This document shows positions 9,412 through 17,883 of a stretch of DNA of 64,000 nt, one piece after another (within the stretch, counting starts at the first letter, position 1; every line of letters starts with the position of its first letter). Location: positions 930,001 to 994,000 of the forward strand of contig CAWIOF010000004.1 of NCBI GenBank assembly GCA_963837715.1, read 5' to 3'. The stretch comes from JANYLB01 sp963837715. GTDB lineage: Bacteria > Actinomycetota > Acidimicrobiia > IMCC26256 > JANYLB01. The notes beneath the pieces are model-generated. The model made no database searches and was not told where the DNA came from. It saw only the letters and a program-made list of their open reading frames with translations. A program made the position numbers and the translations under genes.

Positions 9412-10200
9412 ATGTCGGAGCTGGAAGTGGCGCTCACCCTGCGTCCGAGCGGAGACGGCGGATGGCTCGGTGTCGCCGACCCGCGGTACGAGTCGATCGC
9501 CGGGATGTTCGGTGGCTGGGCTGCCGCCTTGCTCCTGCGGGCGACGATCCGTTCCGCGGCCGGAAGCGCGACTCCGTCGGCGATCACGGTCAACTACGTC
9601 GGGAAGGTCGAGCCCGGGTCCGATGTGGTCGTGCGAGCGCACCACGTCGGTGGTGGTCGGTCGATCCACCACTGGCGAGTCGAGCTCATGGCGGCCGACG
9701 ACAGGCGAACGTTGGCGCACGCGATGGTGGTGCTCGCGGAACGTCGGGCCACCGACGGCCACACCGAACCGACCATGCCCGACGCCCCGGACCCGGAGAC
9801 GCTGGGTGAGTTCCATCCACCGGGATCGCAGGGCGATCGGATGTTGCATCGTCCGGTCTCGGGGTACCCGCCGTTCGGCCGGGGCGCGACGGCATCACAG
9901 GCGTGGGTGCGCGAGATGACCGGCCGTCGCGTCGACGCGGTGCAGTTGGCGTTCCTCTCCGACGCATATGCTCCCCGCTCGTTCTTCTGGAGCGAGGCTC
10001 CGCGGCCGTCGGCGACGATGACGATGTCGGTGTCGTTCCACGCGTCCGACGATGAGATCGACGCAGTGGGCGACGACTACGTCCTCAACGAGGCGGTCGG
10101 CACCCGGGGCGTGCACGCGACGTCGGGTCAACAGGCGAGGTTGTGGAGCCGACGGGGGGAGCTCCTCGTCACCACCGAGCAACTCTGCTGGTACCGCTGA
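9412..10200 (+). CDS. Acyl-CoA thioesterase family protein (tandem hot-dog)
   Basis: A 262-residue protein of the thioesterase-like type with two hot-dog halves: ITVNYVGKVEPGSDVVV with a following IHHWRVEL in the first, and TMTMSVSFHASDDEIDAVGDDYVLNE in the second. Proteins of this kind hydrolyse acyl-CoA. The ATG at 9412 is preferred to an in-frame ATG at 9346 because the added 22 residues do not look conserved. It stands alone between divergent and convergent neighbours. Confidence 0.75.
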   Translation: MSELEVALTLRPSGDGGWLGVADPRYESIAGMFGGWAAALLLRATIRSAAGSATPSAITVNYVGKVEPGSDVVVRAHHVGGGRSIHHWRVELMAADDRRTLAHAMVVLAERRATDGHTEPTMPDAPDPETLGEFHPPGSQGDRMLHRPVSGYPPFGRGATASQAWVREMTGRRVDAVQLAFLSDAYAPRSFFWSEAPRPSATMTMSVSFHASDDEIDAVGDDYVLNEAVGTRGVHATSGQQARLWSRRGELLVTTEQLCWYR

Positions 10201-10287
10201 CCGCGGTCCATGCAAACAGCAGGGTTGCCGCGGTGTGTCTGGTCGGCGGGGTCGTGATCATGTACGCGCCGCGTGCCGCGAGCTGAT

Positions 10288-10992
10288 TCAGCCGAACCGC
10301 ACCCGGACCACGCTCGACTCCCAGACGACGCCGTTCTCGCCGCCGAACGTCTTCAGGACGATCGCACCGCTGGTCGCGGTCGCCGGGGTGAACGGGATCG
10401 CCTTCGAGAACGGACCGAGCTCGCCGTTCGCGCCGCCGGTGACGAAGTCGGACCCGATCGGGGTGACGGTGCCGTCTTCGCGGACCTCGACGGTCACCGT
10501 GCCCTCGAACGCGGTGCTCTGCCCGCTGATCGTCACCGGCGGGGTGATCGAACTGTCGGGAGCAGGGCCCTCCAGCTGCAGGTTGGGCGTGGTTGCAGCG
10601 AGCACCCACCACGTGTCGTCATCGGTCAGCTGCCGGACCGCGACTGTGGTCACGGGTCCCGACGGCGTCGGCTGCACCGTGACCTCACCCGATCGGGTGT
10701 CGCCGGCCGCGAACGCACCCATCACCGGGCTGACGAAGCCGAGGTAGTCGACCGCGAAGCCGGCGGCGGCGGCCTCCGGCTGGGAGTAGCGCGTCGTGCT
10801 CTCGGCGAACGGCCAGATCGCGTCGTCGGGCTGCTCGGTCGACGGGATCGTGGTCGAGCTCGTCGACGAGCTGCTCGAACTCGACCCACCGGCACCCGAC
10901 GTCTTCGCATCGCTCCCGCACCCGACTGCCAGTAGGACGGCGACGAGCCCGAGGAGTGCGATGATCGCGGTACGTACCCGATGAGGATGCAT
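10288..10992 (-). CDS. Lipoprotein with Gmad2 immunoglobulin-like domain
   Basis: A 234-residue predicted lipoprotein. It has a short basic N-terminus, hydrophobic ALLGLVAVLLAVGC with lipobox cysteine near residue 25, and a serine/threonine-rich linker (GGSSSSSSSTSSTT). The C-terminal half resembles the Gmad2 sandwich domain found in spore and cell-wall proteins (ISGQSTAFEGTVTVEV, GPFSKAIPF). It presumably sits outside the membrane and binds another envelope component. The ATG at 10992 places the signal peptide correctly. The longer upstream frame has no signal. It is divergent from the TauD gene. Confidence 0.75.
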   Translation of the reverse strand: MHPHRVRTAIIALLGLVAVLLAVGCGSDAKTSGAGGSSSSSSSTSSTTIPSTEQPDDAIWPFAESTTRYSQPEAAAAGFAVDYLGFVSPVMGAFAAGDTRSGEVTVQPTPSGPVTTVAVRQLTDDDTWWVLAATTPNLQLEGPAPDSSITPPVTISGQSTAFEGTVTVEVREDGTVTPIGSDFVTGGANGELGPFSKAIPFTPATATSGAIVLKTFGGENGVVWESSVVRVRFG

Positions 10993-11056
10993 GGGTTGAT
11001 TGTTAGCATCGATAGCCCATGACCGACGTCGCTGATTCCCGTGTGAGGATGGCGTC

Positions 11057-12019
11057 GTGACCCCGGCGACGGTGCATCCGCTGTCGGGGCACACCGGCGC
11101 TGAGATCCGCGGGATCGACATCGCGTCGCCGCTCGCCCCCGAGGTGCGCGACCTGGTTTCCGACGCGCTGGCGCGCTGGAAGGTCGTCTTCTTCCGGGAC
11201 CAACACCTCGGGCACGCGGAGCAGATCACGTTCGCCCGTCAGTTCGGCGAGCTCACCGCCGCCCATCCGTACGACGACGACCCTCCCGCAGGCTTCCCCG
11301 AGATCTACACCGTTGATCCCGGTCGGTTCGCCGCGGAGTACGGCATCGAGGGCGACGCGGCGAAACGTCTCCGCAGGCGTTACTCGTACGCGAACGACTG
11401 GCACACCGATGTCACTGCCGCGGTGAACCCGCCGGCGGGTTCGGTGCTGCGCGCCGACATCGTGCCCGAGTACGGCGGCGACACGACGTTCACCAACACA
11501 GCCGCGGCCTACGCCGGCCTGTCGGAACCGGTGCAACGGTTCGTCGACGGCCTCCGGGCCGAGCACCGCTACGGCGCCGACGTGGCCCGTACGGGCGAGA
11601 CGACCGGAGGCAACGCGGTCATCGCGCGTGCACCCTTGATCGTGCGGCACCCGGTCGTGCGGGTCCATCCGGTCACGGGCGAGCGGGTGCTGTTCGTGAA
11701 CCCCGGCTTCACCACCCGGATCATCGGATTGCGACCACAGGAGAGCCGGCGGATCTTGGATCTCCTGTTCGAACAGATCGCACGCCAGGAGTACACCGTG
11801 CGGTTCCGGTGGGAACCGGGAAGCGTCGCGTTCTGGGACAACCGCGCCACGGCGCACCTGGGGCCGCAGGACATCGACCATCTCGACGTCGACCGGACGC
11901 TGCACCGGGTCACGCTCATCGGCGAGGTGCCGATCGGGCCCGACGGTCGCGAGTCGGAACTGGTCGAGGGCGAACCGTTCCGAGCGGTCGTTCGTGCGAC
12001 GGACCCCACGGAATCGTGA
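11057..12019 (+). CDS. TauD/TfdA-family Fe(II)/2-oxoglutarate dioxygenase
   Basis: A 320-residue non-heme iron dioxygenase. The metal triad is visible: WHTD (His and Asp, near residue 116) and the distal His in DNRATAHLG, with Arg in TLHRVTLIGEV for 2-oxoglutarate. N-terminal GAEIRGIDIASPL and FFRDQHL are typical. Members cleave taurine, alkyl sulfates, aryloxyacids and related compounds. Substrate specificity cannot be assigned. The GTG start at 11057 fits the family N-terminus. The stop overlaps the next start as GTGA, so the downstream gene is probably co-translated. Confidence 0.9.
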   Translation: MTPATVHPLSGHTGAEIRGIDIASPLAPEVRDLVSDALARWKVVFFRDQHLGHAEQITFARQFGELTAAHPYDDDPPAGFPEIYTVDPGRFAAEYGIEGDAAKRLRRRYSYANDWHTDVTAAVNPPAGSVLRADIVPEYGGDTTFTNTAAAYAGLSEPVQRFVDGLRAEHRYGADVARTGETTGGNAVIARAPLIVRHPVVRVHPVTGERVLFVNPGFTTRIIGLRPQESRRILDLLFEQIARQEYTVRFRWEPGSVAFWDNRATAHLGPQDIDHLDVDRTLHRVTLIGEVPIGPDGRESELVEGEPFRAVVRATDPTES

Positions 12020-12738
12020 CGACGACATGGACGATCCGGTCCTTCGATCGGGCGTCGGTGCCGGAGCGATGGACGGCCGCGGAGCAGAAGGCGATCACGA
12101 AACGGACCGGCGTCACACCACAACGGCCCGGTGTCCCGGGCCCGACGGTCACCGACGCGGAGGGCCGCGCCGTGATCGCCATCTCCTGGGCCAGCGCCGT
12201 TCGTCCTGACCCGCACGGACGCGGGCTCCTCAGCACCGCGGAGGTGCTGCAGCCGGCACCGGCGGGTGTGTCGTGGCCCGGCGTCGGGCGCGTCGATCAT
12301 CCCGGGATCGTGTGGACGAACTACCGGTACGAAGGGCTCGACGGCGCGCTGCTCGGTGAGGGGGTGGCGCGCGACGGGACCGGGACCGGATGGGGCAAGT
12401 GGGAGGGCGCGATCGTGCGTGCCGGTGATCGCTCCTGGACGCTGGAAGATCTCATCCGGCCCGAGAGCGACGACGAGCGCGCCCGCAGCGAACGCCGCCG
12501 GTTCTTCCGCGGCCGGGGCCTCCGGGGGCGCGTGCTCGGCCATCGGTTCGTCGCCTCCGATGGCTCGGAGGCCGGACGGCTGGTGTGGGTCGGGGAGCAC
12601 CAGCCCGACCACCACGATCGCCCGTACGAGTGGCGTTTCGACTGGGAGGGTGAGCCCGACGACGCGATCTTCGTCGCGGCGATGGCGAGCGCACTCCGCT
12701 TCATGGCCCACGTCGGGTCGATGCTCTCGATGTCGTGA
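12016..12738 (+). CDS. Conserved-looking hypothetical protein coupled to TauD oxygenase
   Basis: A 240-residue protein I do not recognise. It has no signal peptide or membrane segment. It is rich in Trp, Tyr and charged residues, and its central strands (IVWTNYRYEGLDGALL, EWRFDWEGEPDDAIFVAAMASALRF) suggest a soluble beta-rich fold with a C-terminal helix. The GTG at 12016 overlaps the oxygenase stop, so the two products are made together and may share a substrate. The function is unknown. Confidence 0.7.
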   Translation: MTTTWTIRSFDRASVPERWTAAEQKAITKRTGVTPQRPGVPGPTVTDAEGRAVIAISWASAVRPDPHGRGLLSTAEVLQPAPAGVSWPGVGRVDHPGIVWTNYRYEGLDGALLGEGVARDGTGTGWGKWEGAIVRAGDRSWTLEDLIRPESDDERARSERRRFFRGRGLRGRVLGHRFVASDGSEAGRLVWVGEHQPDHHDRPYEWRFDWEGEPDDAIFVAAMASALRFMAHVGSMLSMS

Positions 12739-12754
12739 CGGCTGGTCCCGCCGA

Positions 12755-14266
12755 TCAGGTGGCCGGTGCCGTCGTCGCCATTCGGGGGCGAGGTCCGGGG
12801 CGGAGGCCGGAGAGGTCGTGGGCGACGACGGTGTTGCGGTCGGCGACGCTCGTGCCGAGCGCGAACTGGGGCCAGTTCCCTGCGATCTCCTGACGACTCC
12901 GTTCGCTCCACTCCCGTGAGAGCTCGCTGCGCGTCTTGTAGAAGTTGAGCGCGAAGCCACCGGTGTACAGGCGCAGCAGCGAGAAGCCCCCGGGGTACTC
13001 CTTGCCCGCGGCGATCTCTTGGAGCGTGACTCCCGGTGCGACCGGACTGATCGTGCGCTTGTTGCGATGCGTGTGACCCGCGTGGTGCAGGAACATCCCG
13101 GGAGTGTTCGCGTAGTCGGCGAGGATCGTGTCGACCTGCGCGCGCTCGAGGGTGTTGCTCGCGGTGATCGGGAAGGGCGACTGCTCGACGATGAGCGGGT
13201 GGTGGCCGAACACGATCGTGGGTTGCTCGCGGTTGGCGGCGAGCTCGGCGCGGAACCAGGCGAGCTGGTCGGGCGAGAGCGCGCCGGGATCGCTGCCGTT
13301 GCCGGGCTTGTCGTACGTGTCGAGTCCGACGACGCGCAGGCCGTCGAGCTCGCGGCTGAAGTACGACGGTTCGTCGCCCGGGAAGTAGTGGTCGTGGAAG
13401 CAGTCGTTGCCCTGCCACCGACCCACCGAGCATGTGGACCACGGGTCACCGGTGTGGGCGCGGTCGTGGTTCCCGCGTGTGACGAAGTAGGCGCTGCGGT
13501 ACTCGCCGAACCGCGCGAGGAGTTGGCCGGCCTTGCTGAGGTCGACCGGGACCGCTTCTGCGGTGATGTCGCCCGCGGCGAGGAGGTACCGGGCGCCGAG
13601 CGCGCTCGCGTCGTCGACGAGCGACTCCAGCATGACCTCCGGATAGGGCGGCAAGCCGGGGACCTGCTGGATCCCCTTGATCTGGGGGATCCCTCCGACC
13701 AACCCGGCGGTGGTCTCGCCCATGTGGAGGTCGTTGCACAGCGCGATCGAGAACAGGAACCGACCTGGCGGCGGCTCGGGCGCGGTGAAGGAGTAGGGAC
13801 CGCCGGTCGCGAGTCCGAAGTCGGAGGTGCCGACCGCGTTGCCGCTGATGAGGGTGAACGGCGTCGGCGGCACCGGCTTCCCGAACGACAGCGCGCGGTA
13901 GTAGTAGGTCTGGCCCGGGTGCAGGCCGGTCAGTTCGACCGAGTGGTAGGGGGTGTGACCGCCCCGGTCGCCCGCCATCCGGTTCAGGCGGTTGGGGTTC
14001 GTGCCCCAGAGCACGATGCCGTCGGCGGGTGCGGGCCGCATCCGGCCCAGACCGTCGTCGGTTCCGGTGTATCCCGTGTACCAGGTGATGATCGCGCGCT
14101 CCTCGGTGAGGGTGACCAACTCGAGGTTGACGGGCGACACGTCGTCGCGGTGGCGCGGGTCGCGGTCGGTTCCGCTGATGAGCCCGCGGCACCCGAACAA
14201 CGGAGCCGCGATCGCCACGCCCGTCCAGCGCAGGAAGTCGCGTCGCGTGAAATCGCATCCAGGCAT
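12755..14266 (-). CDS. Tat-exported metallophosphatase (purple acid phosphatase-like)
   Basis: A 503-residue secreted metallophosphoesterase. The N-terminus has a twin-arginine motif (TRRDFLRW, residues 7-14), a hydrophobic stretch and a Cys in PLFGC that could be lipidated. A fibronectin-like N-domain (ITWYTGYTG, VELTGLHPGQTYYYRALS) precedes the catalytic domain with CNDLHMGE, AAGDITA, TRGNHDRAH, FGHHPL and HHAGHTH, which together form the dinuclear metal site. It should hydrolyse phosphate esters outside the membrane. The RR motif and ATG at 14266 agree. It is convergent with the gene at 12016. Confidence 0.88.
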   Translation of the reverse strand: MPGCDFTRRDFLRWTGVAIAAPLFGCRGLISGTDRDPRHRDDVSPVNLELVTLTEERAIITWYTGYTGTDDGLGRMRPAPADGIVLWGTNPNRLNRMAGDRGGHTPYHSVELTGLHPGQTYYYRALSFGKPVPPTPFTLISGNAVGTSDFGLATGGPYSFTAPEPPPGRFLFSIALCNDLHMGETTAGLVGGIPQIKGIQQVPGLPPYPEVMLESLVDDASALGARYLLAAGDITAEAVPVDLSKAGQLLARFGEYRSAYFVTRGNHDRAHTGDPWSTCSVGRWQGNDCFHDHYFPGDEPSYFSRELDGLRVVGLDTYDKPGNGSDPGALSPDQLAWFRAELAANREQPTIVFGHHPLIVEQSPFPITASNTLERAQVDTILADYANTPGMFLHHAGHTHRNKRTISPVAPGVTLQEIAAGKEYPGGFSLLRLYTGGFALNFYKTRSELSREWSERSRQEIAGNWPQFALGTSVADRNTVVAHDLSGLRPGPRPRMATTAPAT

Positions 14267-14281
14267 GGAACCGACGCTAGG

Positions 14282-14620
14282 GCACTGCGGCCGATCCCGT
14301 CAGGTGCCGGCCCCGCGAGCGTCGGCTACGAACCTGCGATCGCGGGGACGGGCTTCGACGGCTTCTTCGGCCCGACGACGCTCGTCGAGGCGATCGACCG
14401 GTTCGTGTGTTTCGACCTCGTCGTGCACAGCTGGGACCTCGCCCGCGCCACGGGTACCGACGAGCGACTCGATCCTGACGACGTGCGACGGGTCCACGCC
14501 ACGGCTGAGTCGTTCGGTCCCACCCTCCGTACCCCGCAGGTGTGCGGACCGGAGCTCGAGGCACCCGCCGACGCCGACGAGCAGGCCCGCCTCCTCGCGT
14601 TCCTCGGCCGGGCGGTCTGA
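14282..14620 (+). pseudogene. C-terminal remnant of a TIGR03086/maleylpyruvate-isomerase-like protein
   Basis: The frame ending at 14620 contains FDGFFGPTTLVEAIDRFVCF, LVVHSWDLARATG and LLAFLGRAV, the characteristic second half of the roughly 190-residue TIGR03086 family (DinB-fold, metal-binding). The N-terminal half, with its metal-binding histidines, is absent. Upstream, the frame runs into the antisense of the metallophosphatase with no good start codon or ribosome site. About 100 residues are recognisable. The 5' part has probably been deleted at about 14280-14310, next to the phosphatase start. Confidence 0.7.
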
Positions 14621-14647
14621 GCGTTCAGCCGACGTCGGTGGTGGCGG

Positions 14648-15460
14648 CTACCGACGCAGCAGCGACAGCAGGCGCAGGATCTCGATGTAGAGCCACACGA
14701 TCGTGACCGTGATGCCGAACGCTCCGTACCACTCCATCTGCTTCGGTGCGCCGGCCACGACCATCCGGCGGATGAACTCGAAGTCGAGGAACAGGTTCAG
14801 CGCGGCGACGAAGCAGATCACGACGCTGATACCGATCCCGAGCGGGGTCGGCTCGTCCCAGAAGTTCATGTCGACCCCGAAGATCGACAGCAGGAACGTC
14901 GCCAGGTAGAGCAGGAAGATCCCGGCGGTCGCGGCGATCACCACGAAGATGAACTTGTTGGTGACCTTCACCGCTCCGCTCATGTAGAGCACGAGGCACA
15001 CGAGGAAGACCGCGAGCGTCGCGAGCACCGCTTGGAGCACGATCCCGCTCCACTGTGCCTCGTACACGCGCGACAGGGCGCCGAGGAACACCCCTTCGAC
15101 GATCGCGTAGGCGGGCGCGGCGATGGGCGCGACCTTGGGAACGAAGATGCAGACGAGCGCGAGCCCGAACGCGACGAACAAGGCGATCCAGATCCAACCG
15201 GGGATCGTCAGGTTGCCCACCGGGTCCTCGGTCACGCGCGACCAACCGAACGCGCCGCCGGCCACGAGGAGCACCCAGAGGAAGAAGGTCTTCGCGAACG
15301 TGCCGTTCACGCCCATCGTCTCGGTCGGCGAGGTGACGGTCGGGGGCACGCCCGGCGGGGCCTGGGTGGCGGTGCCGGCCGGTGCCGGAGCGGCCCACCC
15401 GGGCTCGAAGGTGTCGGCGGTGGTCGTGAACCGCTTCTCGCTCAGGACCGGATTTGCCAT
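14648..15460 (-). CDS. Bax inhibitor-1/YccA family membrane protein
   Basis: A 270-residue integral membrane protein of the actinobacterial Bax-inhibitor-1-like type. After a Pro/Ala-rich cytoplasmic N-terminus (to about residue 52) there are about seven hydrophobic segments, with AIVEGVFLGALSRVYE and GISVVICFVAALNLFLDFEFI as family hallmarks. Family members are implicated in calcium leak and stress tolerance. The role here is unknown. The ATG at 15460 is preceded by GAGGAG at good spacing, which settles the start. Confidence 0.88.
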   Translation of the reverse strand: MANPVLSEKRFTTTADTFEPGWAAPAPAGTATQAPPGVPPTVTSPTETMGVNGTFAKTFFLWVLLVAGGAFGWSRVTEDPVGNLTIPGWIWIALFVAFGLALVCIFVPKVAPIAAPAYAIVEGVFLGALSRVYEAQWSGIVLQAVLATLAVFLVCLVLYMSGAVKVTNKFIFVVIAATAGIFLLYLATFLLSIFGVDMNFWDEPTPLGIGISVVICFVAALNLFLDFEFIRRMVVAGAPKQMEWYGAFGITVTIVWLYIEILRLLSLLRR

Positions 15461-15919
15461 TGCTCTCCTCGGCATTCGTGGTGGAAGACCTCACGATACC
15501 GAGGTGGGTTCGGCCGGTCCGGTCGGGTTCGGGCGAATCGAACGGCAGGGTCTGGTGCATCGGCAGCAAACTTGACGAGCGAGCTTCAGTATCCAGTGGA
15601 AACCGCCGAGAAGCCCTTCGGTTGACAAGAGGGTTGCTCGGTCGGCCCCGGTGTGGATGCTGCGTCTGTTTCGAGAGGCGGGTGTCTGCCGGGCCCACGA
15701 CTGGAGTCGGTGCGGATGTCGCGCTCCGGTCCGGTGCCGTCGTGTGCGCGGGTTCGCCCGCGTCGCGGCGGTTTCCCGGATCGGGGAGTCGGTCCGCATC
15801 GATCCCAGCACGGGGTCCGGTGGACATCCGTCCGACGGAACAGACGCGGCCCCCAGACCGGGGCGGCCCGACGACTCTCCGGAGCCGAACCGACCGTCAT
15901 CTCACCAGGAGCAGCCGCA
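15461..15919. other. 459-base divergent intergenic region
   Basis: This lies between the leftward Bax-inhibitor gene and the rightward LPXTG gene. A TTGACA at 15622-15627 is the only good promoter-like hexamer I see, and no matching -10 stands at 17 bases. The rightward gene's frame stays open back to about 15653, but its translation is arginine- and proline-rich and not protein-like. A structured leader is possible given the length. I recognise no riboswitch. Confidence 0.4.
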
Positions 15920-16483
15920 GTGTCGAGCCAGGAGTCGAGCGGAGACCTCGACCGGAGGTCGTTCTTCCGCGTCGGCGCGGTTGCGGGCGGCGCGGCACTC
16001 GCGCTGGCGACGATCGGTGGCATCCGTCCTGTCGGCGCGGCCGAGTCCACCACGACCGTGTGGCGCCTCGACGCCAACTGGGGATACCCGGTCGGCCCGA
16101 AGTCGAAGACCCACTGCGTGTGCAACGCGTGCCACCGTCACGCTGCGAACAAGATCTTCGCGAGCGAGTCGGATGCAATCGCGGGCCGCATCCACATCTG
16201 CTGCCAGTGCCAGCCGGTCTCGTTCACACTCCCAGTCGAGGTGGTGGGTGAGTTCTTCGACGCCGGCACGGTGTCGGTCGACCGGCGCTGGGCATCGGTG
16301 ACGGCGTTGCTCGTGGCCTCCGATGCGGTCGGCGTGGACGCGAAGTCGGGCTCGCTGCCGACCACCGGCGTCTCGCTCGGCGAGTCGATCGGGGTGGGGG
16401 CCGGCGCACTCGGACTCGGCGCACTCCTCCTCGCGTTCCGCAACCGTCGGGACCCCCATCGGGGACTATCTTCCGGGGCGTGA
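15920..16483 (+). CDS. Tat-exported, cysteine-rich LPXTG surface protein
   Basis: A 187-residue protein with three visible parts. An N-terminal twin-arginine signal (DRRSFFRVGAVAGG, RR at 12-13) ends near AAES. A short mature domain has two cysteine clusters, HCVCNACHRHAANK and HICCQCQP, which look like a metal or iron-sulfur site. The C-terminus is a sortase signal: LPTTG at 146-150, a hydrophobic stretch, then RNRR. Export folded by Tat with a cofactor already inserted and later anchored to the wall by sortase is the inferred route. The GTG at 15920 is chosen because AGGAG (15906-15910) precedes it. The stop overlaps the next start (GTGA). I do not recognise the central domain. Confidence 0.78.
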   Translation: MSSQESSGDLDRRSFFRVGAVAGGAALALATIGGIRPVGAAESTTTVWRLDANWGYPVGPKSKTHCVCNACHRHAANKIFASESDAIAGRIHICCQCQPVSFTLPVEVVGEFFDAGTVSVDRRWASVTALLVASDAVGVDAKSGSLPTTGVSLGESIGVGAGALGLGALLLAFRNRRDPHRGLSSGA

Positions 16484-16950
16484 CCAGGCGCACCGCAGCC
16501 GAGCTCGACGCATTGCTCGCCGACCTCGGTCGTCACGGCCTCGGCGGCCTCAACCCCGACGCCGAACAGCTACGGGAGTTGGTCGCCACCGACGCAGACG
16601 GGCCGCTGCAGTTCCTGAACCTGCTCGCCTACCGCGAGGTCGCCCGCTACCCGGCCGACCACGAGCTCGCCGACCAGGGTCTCAGCGGCGCGGCCGCCTA
16701 CGGGCTCTACGGCGCGGTGGCGCTCGAACACGTCACGCGCCGGGGCGGCCGGCTGGTGCTCTACAACGACGTGGAGCAGGTCGTCATCGGGGGCGGCGTC
16801 GCGTGGAACCAGGTGGCGATCATGGAGTATCCGAACACCGACGCGTTCCTCGACATGATCCGCGACGAGGAGTACCAGGAAGGACTCGTCCACCGCGATG
16901 CCGGCCTGGCCGACACCCTGGTGATCGTGACCCGTTCGTTGCTGCCCTAA
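16480..16950 (+). CDS. DUF1330-like protein
   Basis: A 156-residue dimeric alpha-beta barrel-type protein of the DUF1330 kind. LQFLNLLAYREVARYP near residue 45, a central VVIGGGVAWNQVAIMEYPNTDAFLDMI and EYQEGLVHRDAGLADT follow the family pattern. No activity is established for the family. The GTG start overlaps the stop of the LPXTG gene, so the two are translationally coupled even though one product is secreted and the other cytoplasmic. The stop overlaps the convergent dehalogenase stop by 4 bases. Confidence 0.8.
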   Translation: MTRRTAAELDALLADLGRHGLGGLNPDAEQLRELVATDADGPLQFLNLLAYREVARYPADHELADQGLSGAAAYGLYGAVALEHVTRRGGRLVLYNDVEQVVIGGGVAWNQVAIMEYPNTDAFLDMIRDEEYQEGLVHRDAGLADTLVIVTRSLLP

Positions 16951-17873
16951 CCGTCGAGGCGGGCGCGGATGACCGCGAGGCAGTCGGCGGGTGCATCGAT
17001 CTGCACGAAGTGGCCGGCGCCCTCGATCCGATCGAGTGACGCGCCGGGGATCTCCGCGGCCCACCGCTCGGCCCAGGCCCACGGGAACACTTCGTCGGCG
17101 TCGCCGAACGCGAGGTGGACGGGCGTCGCGTCCCAGGAACGAAGTGCCGCACGCGCGGCGGCCTGCACGTCGGCGTCGCCGAGCACCGGCTCGCCGAACG
17201 GGATGCAGAACGGGAACCGACGCGCCCCCGCCTTCGATGCCGCGTCGGGGTACGGCGCGTCGAACGCAGCGGTCAGTGCGGCGGAGTCGTGTCCGGGTCG
17301 GCGCATCGTCCCGGCGACGATGGCGCCGGTGGGCATGTCGCCGCCGAGCGCGGCGGGGTCGAGCGCCATCTGCCGCCAGGCGCGGACGCCGTCGGAGTAC
17401 TCGAAGCCGTCTTCGTGGAGCCAGGTGTTGAGGACGAACAGCCGCGCGTAGCGGTCGGGCTCGGTCACCGCCGTGCACAGACCGATCGGGCCGCCCCAGT
17501 CCTGCACCACGAGATGGACATCGTGGAGGTCGAGGGTCGCGATCAGATGGGCGAGCGCGGCGCGGTGCCGCGCGATCGTGTACCACTCGTCGTCGACGGG
17601 CTTGTCGGACCGTCCGAAGCCGAAGTGATCGGGTGCGACCACCCGAAAACCCGCGTCCACGAGGGGCGCGATCCAGTCGCGGTACAGGTACGCCCATGTC
17701 GGTTCCCCGTGGACCAGCAGGAACGTGCCCCGCTCGGGACCGTCGGGTCGCTCGTCGACGAAGTGCTGGCGGAGCGGGCCGTGGGTCGGATCGTCGTGTT
17801 CGAGGTAGTGGGGTTCCCACGGCCAGCCGATCGCCGCGAAGCGATCGTCGGGTGTGCGGACGACGTCGGTCAC
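16947..17873 (-). CDS. Haloalkane dehalogenase, DhlA-like
   Basis: A 308-residue alpha/beta hydrolase very like the haloalkane dehalogenase DhlA (310 residues). HGEPTW (55-60), DHFGFGRSDKPVD (82-94) and VVQDWGGPIGL match that enzyme's signature. The predicted nucleophile is Asp125 in QDWGG, with His288 in GAGHFVQ as base and Asp260 as acid, and Trp126 as one halide-stabilising residue. The reaction replaces a halogen on a short alkane with hydroxyl, releasing halide. The GTG at 17873 follows a GAGGAG. It is the last gene of a leftward operon, 10 bases after a maleylpyruvate-isomerase-like gene. A relative acting on other substrates remains possible. Confidence 0.85.
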   Translation of the reverse strand: MTDVVRTPDDRFAAIGWPWEPHYLEHDDPTHGPLRQHFVDERPDGPERGTFLLVHGEPTWAYLYRDWIAPLVDAGFRVVAPDHFGFGRSDKPVDDEWYTIARHRAALAHLIATLDLHDVHLVVQDWGGPIGLCTAVTEPDRYARLFVLNTWLHEDGFEYSDGVRAWRQMALDPAALGGDMPTGAIVAGTMRRPGHDSAALTAAFDAPYPDAASKAGARRFPFCIPFGEPVLGDADVQAAARAALRSWDATPVHLAFGDADEVFPWAWAERWAAEIPGASLDRIEGAGHFVQIDAPADCLAVIRARLDG

Positions 17874-17883
17874 TGCGATCTCC

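Noticed and set aside
15600..15919. Upstream extension of the LPXTG protein from about 15653
   Set aside because: The added 90 residues are arginine/proline-rich and would bury the twin-arginine signal. GTG 15920 has a ribosome site.
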